Shown one piece after another: positions 1 to 9,078 of a stretch of 25,591 nt of DNA (position 1 is its first letter; each line of letters begins with the position of its first letter). The notes under the pieces are model-generated. The model saw only the letters and a program-made list of their open reading frames with translations. It did no database searches and was not told where the DNA came from. The DNA is from Aduncisulcus paluster. Taxonomy: Eukaryota > Fornicata. The position numbers and the translations under genes were made by a program. The stretch covers positions 10,463 through 36,053 of the forward strand of contig BQXS01011278.1 in NCBI GenBank assembly GCA_024181965.1, read 5' to 3'.

Positions 1-2
1 AT

Positions 3-1538
3 ATCAAAGAAGTTGAATCTCCCAAAGAGAGGGCCATTGAATTAAAAAACAAAGGTAATACTTTGTTCAAAGATGGAAAATATGAAGAAGCCATTACGTT
101 TTTTACGCAAGCTATTGAATTAAATCAAACGGATGCCGCCTTTTTCCACAATCGTTCCTTTTGCTATTTTAAGCTTGGAAAGTTTGCTGAAACGGTTGAT
201 GATGCTACACATGCTATTGACCTTAAAAAAACATATGTCAAAGCCTATTTCCGCCGTGCTCTTGGGAGAGCCGAATTGGATAACTTATCAGAGGCTATAA
301 ACGATCTTACCCTTGCTAGAAGGTATACAAAAACCCAAAAAACCAAAAAAAGAATTGATCAAACTATCACAGAATTTACTGATCGCCTTGGAAAGAAGCC
401 TACCTTTTCTCTTTCCAAACACACTCCAAAGCTCCATTGGGATTCAGAACCAATTCCTTCTGTTTATAAAGGTCCAGTCTTCCCAGATCCCGATGAGACC
501 TTGCCCAAGGATAAGCAAGATGCCTCCTTGGAGGTTTCTCCGGAACTTGCCGAGCGCATTCTCAAGTTTTTGAAAGAAGATAGGGAGAAACTCCCCATTT
601 CATATACCGTGCGCCTCCTTGCTACTGCTTCCAGACTCTGTAGGATGGAAAGCAATGTTGTTGAACTCCCATCCGGCAAAAACAAGGATAGCGATCATAT
701 GGTCACAATTGTTGGAGATACACATGGACAATTCTACGACTTTTGCCATGTTCTTGAGGAAAATGGAATGCCCTCCCAATCTAACCGTTATGTCTTCCTT
801 GGAGATTATGTCGATCGTGGAGCCTATGGAATTGAGATTGTTCTCCTCCTCTGCGCCGTTAAGATCGCTTGGCCTCAGTATATCGTAACTTTGAGAGGAA
901 ATCACGAGTCTAGATCCATGAACTCCATGTTTGGATTCCAGGAGGAAGTTCAGCAGTATTATGGCTCTCACAAGGACGCTTTGTTTGATCTCTTCTCCTA
1001 TTTCTTCGAATCCCTCCCTCTCGCTGCCTCTGTCGGTGATGTGGGCAAGCCACGTATCTTTTGTGTCCATGGAGGTATTCCATCCGACGAATCTGTTGGC
1101 GTGTGCGGTATCAATGCCATCAACAGATTTATGCAGCCCCCCAGTGGTGTCATCACCTCTTCTAACGATGTTCTCGTCGATTTATTGTGGTCTGACCCCA
1201 GTACGATGCCTGGGAAGACTGTGAGTCCTCGTGGTGCTGGATTCCAGTTCGGAAATGATATCTGCAAGGCTTGGTTGGTTCGCCATGGGTACGACCGTAT
1301 CTACCGTGCCCACCAGATCGCCAATGAAGGTACCGACAGACCTTTTGGCACTGATGATCTTGTGACAGTGTTCAGCTGTGCCAATTATTGTGGGACGAGT
1401 GGCAACAAAGGAGCTTATGTTCGTGTATCCAATGACCTCGCTGAGAACGTGAAATCTTACGACCCTCTTCCTCCTCCTCATCCTCGGGTCTCTTTTGCTC
1501 AGAAAATGCAGATGTTCTACCAGCTCTTTGGAGGATAA
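3..1538 (+). CDS. PPP5C: Serine/threonine protein phosphatase 5 (TPR + PPP catalytic domain), 5' partial
   Basis: This is a PPP-family Ser/Thr phosphatase of the PP5 type, an Hsp90-associated enzyme whose N-terminal TPRs bind the chaperone and autoinhibit the C-terminal metallophosphatase. The frame is open from base 3 with no ATG, and TPR-like sequence (KERAIELKNKGNTLFKDGKY) already begins there, so the start lies upstream of the window. Three TPR units occupy roughly 20-380. The catalytic domain follows with all PPP signatures: GDTHGQ (714-731), GDYVDRG (801-821), RGNHE (894-908) and the HGG motif (about 1069-1077). Metal-binding D, H, D and N residues are all present. The C-terminus lacks a long extension, as in PP5. 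The gene is convergent with the next one. The TPR-phosphatase order is specific to PP5, so the assignment is firm; the partner and regulation are inferred from the family. Confidence 0.95.
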   Translation: MKEVESPKERAIELKNKGNTLFKDGKYEEAITFFTQAIELNQTDAAFFHNRSFCYFKLGKFAETVDDATHAIDLKKTYVKAYFRRALGRAELDNLSEAINDLTLARRYTKTQKTKKRIDQTITEFTDRLGKKPTFSLSKHTPKLHWDSEPIPSVYKGPVFPDPDETLPKDKQDASLEVSPELAERILKFLKEDREKLPISYTVRLLATASRLCRMESNVVELPSGKNKDSDHMVTIVGDTHGQFYDFCHVLEENGMPSQSNRYVFLGDYVDRGAYGIEIVLLLCAVKIAWPQYIVTLRGNHESRSMNSMFGFQEEVQQYYGSHKDALFDLFSYFFESLPLAASVGDVGKPRIFCVHGGIPSDESVGVCGINAINRFMQPPSGVITSSNDVLVDLLWSDPSTMPGKTVSPRGAGFQFGNDICKAWLVRHGYDRIYRAHQIANEGTDRPFGTDDLVTVFSCANYCGTSGNKGAYVRVSNDLAENVKSYDPLPPPHPRVSFAQKMQMFYQLFGG

Positions 1539-1573
1539 CACAGCTCAACAGAAAGAAGGTTAGTGTTACACAC

Positions 1574-1609
<36 letters not shown>

Positions 1610-2196
1610 GAAACAAGAAAAATAAGTAGAATATTGCTATTTATAATTATTTTCCCTTTTTTTATTTTTTTTATTTTTCGTTTCTTTGTCCATTTTCCTC
1701 CCCTCAGCCCCTCATCTCTTCTTTTTCTATTTTATTTTCAGCTCCATTTCAAAATATCCCGACATTTCTAATTATAGACATGTTTAATAACAGTTCATCG
1801 TTCTTATTTTTCCACCAAACTCCTTAAGCTCTGGAAATATTGTCTTTATCTATTCTTGGAGATATGGATATTCCTAGGACCTAGGAATTTCCTTATTATC
1901 CGAAGAAATAATATCGACAGTTTCGTCAACAATTTTTTTCATCAAATAAAAACGAAATAACAAAAGTCAGAGTTTCTCAATCGATCTACATCGCTGGAAA
2001 AAGAAAGATCTAAAAATAGAAAGCAAAAAATTCTCATTTATGGTAAGGATAGATCAATATATCTATCAAAATACTCAAAAATGGCTCAACATAATTAAAA
2101 ATAGACTTAAAATTCTCAATAGCAATTTACAATATAGAAATCCAAAGAACTCTGGATCCAGTACATATCCTCGACCATTATATTATATATCAACCA
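1539..2196. other. Intergenic region between convergent genes
   Basis: This stretch separates the ends of the PP5 gene (+) and the acidic nuclear-type gene (-), so it should hold both 3' untranslated regions. It is AT-rich with T-runs. Apart from a GA microsatellite I see no gene, RNA or conserved element in it. Confidence 0.7.
1579..1607. repeat. (GA)n microsatellite
   Basis: An uninterrupted GA dinucleotide run lies about 40 bp after the PP5 stop codon. It probably sits in the 3' untranslated region. Similar GA runs occur inside the repeat array near 15.5 and 16.2-16.5 kb. Confidence 0.9.
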
Positions 2197-4299
2197 TTAT
2201 TTTGTTTTCTTCTTACCCTTCCCTCTTCCTCCTTTCGTCCTCTCTGCTTCCTTGCTTAATCTCAGCTTCAACTTTCGCTGTTCTCTTCTTTTCAGGATCT
2301 CTCTCTCTCTCTGCTTCAATTCATCTGGGGGAACTTTAGAGCCACCCCAGTATTCTCCAGTCTTCTCCCTTCTCTCCTTTTCAAAAGCAATCGTTCCTCT
2401 TTTATCAAATACAAGCATTATACTCATGTGCTCAGCAGAGAATCCTTTCCCGACTCTGTTTTGAATCCACTGCCGAATCTTTGTAAAACCTCTCTTTGTA
2501 ACCTTACTGAGATGATCAACAAGGGCACGATCACGAATGAACCCATTCTGAACGAACGAGGCCACGTAATAGTATGGTTCTATTCCTATTCGAGGTATTG
2601 GCCGTTTGGGATTATGGAGGGTACTAATAAAATACAGGGGAGGATTTGCTCGGATTTCTGGAGGCAAGGAGAGTATCTGAGCTTCATCAAGACCATGTTT
2701 CATGATAAACGCTTCTATTTCAGGAATAGAAGGGTGGGGATGATCGAAGCAAGCAAGATGATGAAAATCAGGCAAGGAGTCGAGAAAGGCTCTTTCTTTT
2801 GCCGTGTACTTTCCATCAATATCCTTTGGTTTTGTACTTGATGGAGAGATTGATGATTCCTCATTTTCTTCCAATGAAGCAGATACATCGGATGACAATT
2901 CATCGGATGATTCAGAGGACTCAGACTCATCACTAATATCCTCACCAAGCGATGATTGCTCTTCTTCTCCTTCGTCATCTCCTTCACTATTCTCTCCTAT
3001 TTTCAATCTCAATGGAACAGAAGCTCTTCTTCTTTTTCCAATGACAACGGAAGATGGTTTCTCATTATCCTCGTCTTTGGTTGATTTTGATAATTGTTTC
3101 TCTTCCTCCGATTCTTCGATAATCCCCTCATCCTCAGCTTCAGAGTCAGCGTATGAAGATCGAACTTCTCCGGCATTCTTATCGGCCCGAAGACTTAAAT
3201 ATTTCGAATCTATATCTTTAGCATCAATACTAACCTGTCTTGACTTTCGAATTTGACCATGAGTTGGTTTATCGATATTTTTGAGAGACCGTTTCCCACG
3301 CCTTATTTTAGTCTTAGGAAGATGATCCAAATCCTTTGATATTATATCCTCTTTCTCTCTTTCTTCTTGTGGAGTCGTGACAATACGGACACCGCTGGGA
3401 ATATGACGAACAACTTTGCCGGAAGAAGAAGTAATCCGGACAACTTCATCGAGGACGGAAGATGCAGTCTTCTTTCTCTTTAGAGCTTCTTTTTGCATAA
3501 TTTCATATTTCTTTGCAATTTGCCGGCTTTTATGTAAGTAATGCTCATGAGCATCGGATTGGAATTTCTTCATCGATTCAACGTTTCGCCATGAACGAAT
3601 GTGACATAATAGAACCAAAGAGTTTATAAGATATTGTTTCTCCTTACTTTCAATTAATTTATAATAATCAAGTGCTTGAGAGAATTCTTCACAGCGTAAC
3701 TCAAGGAAGCTGCTGGAGGATAATTTTGGAGTAATAATTGGAAACGATAGCTCAAGCGATTCTCTACCCATCGAGGCATTCAAATGAGGAGATTTATAAT
3801 CTGATCGTACACTTGATGATTGAGTTTGTTGGTTAGAAAGGAAAGGGGAAGAAGGTTTAAAATGCGATTGAGCTTCAGAATGAATTGTTTCATCGATAAT
3901 AGGTGTTCCCTTTGAAGCTATGCCAGAAAAATGGGAAGGAAAATAATGATACTTTGAAACCATAATGTCTCGTAGTTGATCTCCTTCAATACATTCTTGA
4001 ATGTCTTGGGATATTTTTTTCTTCGGAAATTGATCTAACCCATATCTTTTTGATAATATAATAATATTTTTTTCCAACTCATCCTCAAATTCAACGGAAA
4101 ACGAATCAGCTTGAATTTTAGAGAGATCAATTGTAGGGCGAGGCAGAATAGAAGGTACTATCGTGTCATAATATTCTTTATATGAAATAAGATACATCAA
4201 TTGTTGAATTAAGTCAGTAAATTCTGAGGATTTATGCCCGAAAGAAAAAGATTGTAGAATATCCTTTGAACTACTTCCATATGAAAAAAAATTATCCAT
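2197..4299 (-). CDS. Acidic nuclear-type protein with two divergent homeodomain-like segments
   Basis: The 700-aa protein starts at ATG 4297-4299 and ends in TAA. I do not recognise a named family. The N-terminal ~380 residues are mixed helical and basic. Residues ~385-495 are a strongly acidic Ser/Glu/Asp-rich low-complexity stretch. The C-terminal third looks conserved: residues ~517-545 (FDHPHPSIPEIEAFIMKHGL then DEAQI) resemble homeodomain helices 1-2 of the TALE style, but helix 3 is missing. Residues ~576-619 resemble a second homeodomain, with WIQNR (611-615) matching the WFQNR recognition helix and hydrophobic residues in the expected helix 1-2 positions. A highly basic tail (residues ~660-700, many K/R) suggests nuclear localisation. 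A DNA-binding or chromatin role is inference. It faces PP5 tail-to-tail and lies downstream of Arp6 on the same strand. Confidence 0.8.
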   Translation of the reverse strand: MDNFFSYGSSSKDILQSFSFGHKSSEFTDLIQQLMYLISYKEYYDTIVPSILPRPTIDLSKIQADSFSVEFEDELEKNIIILSKRYGLDQFPKKKISQDIQECIEGDQLRDIMVSKYHYFPSHFSGIASKGTPIIDETIHSEAQSHFKPSSPFLSNQQTQSSSVRSDYKSPHLNASMGRESLELSFPIITPKLSSSSFLELRCEEFSQALDYYKLIESKEKQYLINSLVLLCHIRSWRNVESMKKFQSDAHEHYLHKSRQIAKKYEIMQKEALKRKKTASSVLDEVVRITSSSGKVVRHIPSGVRIVTTPQEEREKEDIISKDLDHLPKTKIRRGKRSLKNIDKPTHGQIRKSRQVSIDAKDIDSKYLSLRADKNAGEVRSSYADSEAEDEGIIEESEEEKQLSKSTKDEDNEKPSSVVIGKRRRASVPLRLKIGENSEGDDEGEEEQSSLGEDISDESESSESSDELSSDVSASLEENEESSISPSSTKPKDIDGKYTAKERAFLDSLPDFHHLACFDHPHPSIPEIEAFIMKHGLDEAQILSLPPEIRANPPLYFISTLHNPKRPIPRIGIEPYYYVASFVQNGFIRDRALVDHLSKVTKRGFTKIRQWIQNRVGKGFSAEHMSIMLVFDKRGTIAFEKERREKTGEYWGGSKVPPDELKQREREILKRREQRKLKLRLSKEAERTKGGRGKGKKKTK

Positions 4300-4570
4300 A
4301 TATAAAATTATTCTCCCTAACTATACAATATATCGTATTATTTGAAATATAATATTTCAATCCCAAGGAATAGGACAGAATTGAATTTTCTTATTTATCA
4401 ATTCAATAAAGGATAAATATAAGCTCTTTTATCAAATAAAAACAACATATTATCCGGCTTTTGTATTATTTTGCCAAAAAATATTTATTATATTGGAAGA
4501 TCCCGATCTTTGATTGCCAATCAATTCCAGTGGAAATAATTATTATTTATAATTAGTTTTATGTATAATG

Positions 4571-6196
4571 TTATAACAAAGGCATTGAACTCTTATCCTT
4601 TCCCTCACTAACCTTTTCTCTCCATTCTTCCCTGTATATCCCCCATGTTCTCAATCTCTCCTCTTCCATCCCTTCACTCCATCTTTTCATCCCATAAATC
4701 ACGGCATCAGTACCGTCTGGTAATCTATTTACATTAATATTTGAAACAATATGGTCGGGTACCCTTCGTTTCAAACCTTTTCCCTCCGTTCTATCATCAC
4801 CCCTACAGCTACCATCTTGCTCTTTAGAAACACTACTGGAACGCTCACAATCAGCTCCATCCTCCTCGCTTTCCTCTTCAACATGCGCCTTTGAATCATC
4901 AACTTCAAGAGAAGAAGAAGAGGAAGAACAAGGAAAAAGAGATTCTAGTTCAGATTTAATTCTTTCCGGCATTCCTCCAATATTGCTTCCTCCACCACAC
5001 AAACATACATTAGCTAATAGTTCCTGTCGCATTGATATGGGGCACATGGCCAAAGACTCACGAAGAGCATCAACAATGGACCCCCGACTGACAAGACATG
5101 ACTTGAACTGAGCTTTCACTGTGACAGGATTGAATGAGAAGTCTCCGCGGATCCAGGGTGAAAAAAGGATCTCACAACAGGATATACGTTCAATATCAAG
5201 CTCAATCGGATGTGACGAAGAGGAGGAGGAGCAAGGGAGATCCTCTGGCCTGGGACATTTGTCACCTTCTGCAAGCTGATAGAGTTCCTCAGCAGTGAGG
5301 GTCGATGAAGAATCCATCTCTATCTTTTGTGTCCAGTTTTTGGATGTTTTTTTCTCAGAATTGACGGAAATAGATACATTAAATGACATTGGACGAGAAG
5401 GAAGAGCGATTAAACGAGAGAGTTCATCACAAAGAGGTGTATCGGTATCAGAAGAAGGTGAAGAAGAAGCCAGTGAACGCTCTAATAGAACACTGTGATA
5501 ATATTTGAAGGATGGTGGTACAAAACAAGCTTTTTGAAATATCTGATCAATAATACCATATTCAAAGGCCAAATCTTTTCGTTTATGAACTAATTTCTCC
5601 TTTAGATGGACTTTCATATGCATGCATCCAATATCAACTCGTCTAAAGGCATGAGAGAGAGGATTCCCTCCAATAATTGGAGAAATTCTCGTACAATCAT
5701 GCCCAATATCAATAATTAAACGATGTTGAGAGGCTAAAAATGGGGAATATCCAAGAAAAAATGCAGAAGAAGCAAAAAACAATGATGAGAATCCAAAATG
5801 ATCAAAAATCATCTCTTCAAATGCTTTAATAACAACAATTGGTGTCAAAGGAGGGAATGACAACACAATACTGCTTGTACTAATATCAAAATCCATTGAA
5901 TCAAATGCTTTTTGTAAAATGGCTATTTGAAGGGCGGGATGGAGTAATATTCCTTTTTCTAGAGGTCGACAAATCTCTACTCCATATGTATCTTTGATTC
6001 TATTTAAAATTGGTGTTTCAATCTCCGCCCCAGTCATAAAAATGTGCTTTCTTTTTGCTTTCAAAGAATAAAGGCAATTATCAAACTTTAAGAAGTTATC
6101 CTCATCTCTTACAGCAATTTTACATGTATTTGTTCCATTATCAATAAGAATAATTTTTGACTTCTCCATCAGGAGTGCAAAACAATCCAAAATCAT
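4571..6196 (-). CDS. ARP6: Actin-related protein, Arp6-like
   Basis: Actin-fold protein of 541 aa (532 aa if the second ATG at 6167-6169 is used, which puts the start directly before the IDNGTNTCKI nucleotide-binding strand). The actin signatures are visible: DNG-T-CK (phosphate loop 1), DIGHDCTRISPI (phosphate loop 2) and CGGGSNIGG (adenosine-site GG). Arp6 is favoured over other ARPs by the spacing and sequence of the segment ending in RPLEKGILLHPALQ, by RRVDIGCMHMKVHLKEKL and by the motif with ID-IFQKACFVPP (Arp6: IN-V-EDVCYVS). Known Arp6 is a subunit of the SWR1/SRCAP remodeller that deposits H2A.Z. It is longer than usual Arp6 (about 390-440 aa) because of Ser/Glu-rich insertions between residues ~230 and 330 and again near 430-475. 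Alternative: another divergent nuclear ARP. Confidence 0.8.
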   Translation of the reverse strand: MILDCFALLMEKSKIILIDNGTNTCKIAVRDEDNFLKFDNCLYSLKAKRKHIFMTGAEIETPILNRIKDTYGVEICRPLEKGILLHPALQIAILQKAFDSMDFDISTSSIVLSFPPLTPIVVIKAFEEMIFDHFGFSSLFFASSAFFLGYSPFLASQHRLIIDIGHDCTRISPIIGGNPLSHAFRRVDIGCMHMKVHLKEKLVHKRKDLAFEYGIIDQIFQKACFVPPSFKYYHSVLLERSLASSSPSSDTDTPLCDELSRLIALPSRPMSFNVSISVNSEKKTSKNWTQKIEMDSSSTLTAEELYQLAEGDKCPRPEDLPCSSSSSSHPIELDIERISCCEILFSPWIRGDFSFNPVTVKAQFKSCLVSRGSIVDALRESLAMCPISMRQELLANVCLCGGGSNIGGMPERIKSELESLFPCSSSSSSLEVDDSKAHVEEESEEDGADCERSSSVSKEQDGSCRGDDRTEGKGLKRRVPDHIVSNINVNRLPDGTDAVIYGMKRWSEGMEEERLRTWGIYREEWREKVSEGKDKSSMPLL

Positions 6197-6401
6197 TTGC
6201 GCTGAGATCCAATGCCAAAATATTACTATTATTATCTAAAATGCTTTTAAAACATAGCCATAATAGTGGAAATCAGATTTATTGGGAAAATTAACTTCAA
6301 TTGATATAGGAGATAGGAAAAAGGAAGGATTTAGATCTATCTCAGGTTGCACTACAAGGAATGTCCAATTAATTGCATAATAATCAAGAAAATAAATCCG
6401 T

Positions 6402-6975
6402 CTATTCATCCATGGTTGGGACTTCGAAGAAATTATCTTCATCGATCTCAAAACCTTCCTGTGGGGCAATATCGTGGTCAGATTCATATTGCAGACCTCT
6501 CATAACAGTGTCCCAACCATCTTCAATTGTTTCTTCCTCACGGCCATGGTACTCCTCACCTCTGTTTTCGGCAATCATCCTAAGAGTCTCTTCTCTTTCT
6601 TCATCGGATAATTTGGCCCAAGCAGAACGCAAAGCAATATCACTTTGGACACTTTTAGAGTGAGATATACTTTGTCTCAATCCAATGATACTGGAACCAA
6701 CAATAATTAAGAATAAAACAACGATTCCAGCAATGGATTTCCAATTCTTGCCACCCTTTCCCTTTTTCTTAAAAGGAACACAAAAAGATTGGTAAAAATT
6801 CAAAAATATAACATATAAAATATAAATTTAGCCAATAAAATTGTTAGTTTATAAGATTTAAATCTCGATGGAACTTTTGAATTATACATACCTTATTGAC
6901 CTTTTTAGCAACATCTTTCCTACTAATGTTTCCTTTCTTAGGAACTCTTTTGGGTGTTGTTGTATGCTTGGCCAT
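6402..6975 (-). CDS. RAMP4/SERP1-like ER membrane protein with C-terminal extension (two exons)
   Basis: Exon 1 runs 6975-6892 (28 codons from ATG) and exon 2 runs 6767-6402; the 124-nt intron starts GTATGT and ends TTTTAAG, joining in phase 0 to give 149 aa. The first 62 residues follow the RAMP4 plan: a basic N-terminus with KKGNISRKDVAKK (RAMP4: RGNVAKTSR), then GGKNW and one membrane segment (residues ~40-58) with VGSSIIGLRQSI matching RAMP4 GSAIFQIIQSI. RAMP4 associates with the Sec61 translocon and stabilises new membrane proteins. Classical RAMP4 is 65-75 aa and ends just after the membrane segment; here about 87 further residues, rich in Glu/Asp, follow and would lie in the ER lumen. 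That makes it a type II protein and not a simple tail-anchored one. The RAMP4 relation is inferred from motif and topology. Confidence 0.75.
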
Positions 6976-7692
6976 TATATTCTTTTGCCGTCAAGAAAAG
7001 ATCATTTCAATTTTCAAACTAAAATCGGCTCGGGTTACTGTCAGCTGATATCGATATGACTACTGTATACAATGATGAAATTAAAATTTAGAATGCAATT
7101 AATTATTGATTTTATTATTTCCTTATTTATTATCCTTTAATTCAACACATATAGGTTGACTTTTTGTTTCTCCAAATTGAGCTATTTCTGAAACAAAAAA
7201 TGTTTGAATTGTGACATGAATCTTAACTAAAATGTTAATCCATCCAAAAATCAATTCATTAATTTGTTTATTAGTGCTTCAAGATAATGTCAGATTTTTC
7301 ATGATAATTAGAGTTCAGGAAAATAAAGATAAATAGATAATTTTAATAAACTTTCAAATATTATGCAAGAATAAGACAAACAAGAATCCATTGTTAAGTG
7401 CTGCCAAAATGTTGACAAGTATAGACTTTTCCTCAATCTGTTTCCAACTCGACAAAACATATAACTAAAATATCATTATTGGGATAGAATTATCATAAAT
7501 TATTATTATTTGACCATAAAAAACCATAAATGCATCCACCAGAACCTCTGGAGCCTTCAAGTCTGTATGTCAAGTTGAGATACTATTCCCTTACTATCAT
7601 ATCCTAGATAGAAGTTGTATCAAAAACATGAGACACCATTTTGATTTATCAAATATTAATGCTTGTTCTTGCTTAATTTTGTACTTTTCTAT
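6976..7692. other. Gene-free AT-rich region
   Basis: The region holds the upstream sequence of the RAMP4-like gene and the 3' side of the small Cys-rich gene. The last 20 bases before the RAMP4 start contain a TTGAC element (minus strand, 6990-6994). I see no other coding sequence, RNA gene or repeat. Confidence 0.6.
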
Positions 7693-8070
7693 TTAATCAA
7701 CAGAGCATCTGAAGCACATTGATGGAGGCAACACAGGCCAGCAACTTTCATCGCTGGAACGGATCTCCTCAGATTCTTCCAAATCAACATCTAATTCACA
7801 CTGAATACGAAGTAATTTAAGACATTTCTCACTGATACATATAATATATTCCCCCTCATAGTCTTCCCCAATATCAGAGCCAGAGTCAGTGTCATGGGGT
7901 TGAACACAACAGAGATCTTCCCCAAAATAGGGGGTTGAGGGATCTGATGGTAACATAAAGGAAAAGTTTAAAGATATTCTATATTTGGACTCAGGTAATA
8001 AGAATAATATTCCAACCAGACTAATCATCAGACACAACAACTTGAACATCTTTTCTAGCACGTTCTTCAT
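7693..8070 (-). CDS. Small secreted-type Cys-containing protein, hypothetical
   Basis: 125-aa reading frame starting at ATG 8068-8070 and ending in TAA; a second in-frame ATG is at 8047-8049. The start is followed by a signal-peptide-like stretch (basic n-region, then LLCLMISLVGILFLL). The remainder is short, acidic and carries nine cysteines, including a CC pair, C-x4-C and a terminal C-x2-C, as expected of a small disulfide-bonded secreted protein. Its first 50 bases overlap the 3' end of the 7-TM gene on the same strand in another frame, which is unusual for a eukaryote and is the main reason for caution. No donor site joins it to the upstream gene. No family recognised; it could also be a chance frame. 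Confidence 0.45.
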   Translation of the reverse strand: MKNVLEKMFKLLCLMISLVGILFLLPESKYRISLNFSFMLPSDPSTPYFGEDLCCVQPHDTDSGSDIGEDYEGEYIICISEKCLKLLRIQCELDVDLEESEEIRSSDESCWPVLPPSMCFRCSVD

Positions 8071-8791
8071 CCTCTTCTTCCCCTCCAAACTGATCAGCCG
8101 AACTATAACGACCGTATCGTATAATAGTACATAACATTCCCAAATTACTCAAGAAAGCAACTACAGGACGAATTAATGGCGAATACATGTGAAATTTATC
8201 AAAAAAGCTAATAATTACTGCAAGCAAAGCAGGGAAAAATAGGATAAAAGTAAGATAAAATCCTTCATTAAGCACTAAAATTAGCCCCAAGAAAGATCCT
8301 ATTGCTGTTGTCAAAAAGAAAGATAACCCAACCGCAAAGTTAGGATTAGAATATACAAGAACATTTAATCCCATTTCATTCAATCGAGAGTCAAACTCCA
8401 TATCTCCTTCTAAAATTATAGATCCAATTCCAAGAATGGACAAAATAGCTGCCATTCCAGCCGAAAATGATCTAGTACTCGATTTACAATATGAACAATT
8501 CTCTCCAATGTATGCCATAGACAACATCAGCCAAGGGAAAGCAAGGGCAAATAATGAAGAGGCAACCATCGAGATAGCTTTGAAAGACTCCTCTTCGAAA
8601 TTGAAAATCGAAAATATACCAGCTTGTATACCATCAACAACAACTGTTCCAGTAGCTGCCAAAAGAGCAACACATGCTTCTTTCAATTTTGACAAAGTGA
8701 GAAGTTCTCGAATTGTAAGGTGAATCATAACAACTGACAACACTGATAAGATAGCAAAACCAATAAATATTATAATTTGAATCAGATCCAT
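8021..8791 (-). CDS. Seven-transmembrane protein, hypothetical
   Basis: 256-aa protein from ATG 8789-8791 (MDLIQIII) to TAG. The frame is open a little further upstream but without another ATG. Seven hydrophobic segments can be counted, near residues 3-27, 40-64, 75-98, 108-127, 150-173, 177-197 and 206-230, separated by short loops. The third loop carries a CSYCKSS motif. The C-terminal ~30 residues are hydrophilic and very acidic (GGEEEDEERARK), likely cytosolic. Seven segments plus an acidic tail invite comparison with GPCR-like or lung-7TM proteins, but I see no diagnostic motif (no DRY or NPxxY), so function is unassigned. Confidence 0.75.
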   Translation of the reverse strand: MDLIQIIIFIGFAILSVLSVVMIHLTIRELLTLSKLKEACVALLAATGTVVVDGIQAGIFSIFNFEEESFKAISMVASSLFALAFPWLMLSMAYIGENCSYCKSSTRSFSAGMAAILSILGIGSIILEGDMEFDSRLNEMGLNVLVYSNPNFAVGLSFFLTTAIGSFLGLILVLNEGFYLTFILFFPALLAVIISFFDKFHMYSPLIRPVVAFLSNLGMLCTIIRYGRYSSADQFGGEEEDEERARKDVQVVVSDD

Positions 8792-9078
8792 TTGTTGAAA
8801 AACTTTATATCGAGTCAAAACAACACTTTTTTTACTTTTTGCATCATCATCATACCTTATGATGCCATTGAGTCAATGGAAGACAATTACTTCATTTAAA
8901 GTTTATATTTTTTATTATATTGTAAAATACAGTCTATTTCATCGATATCTACAATCCAGATTGATAGAATTTTATTGCACACAAAAATTGTAATCCGAAC
9001 ATATTTCCAAACTTTGAATCATGTTATTCAAATGGGAATACAACTTGAAATAAGGAGAATACACCATGAAGTGGATGA

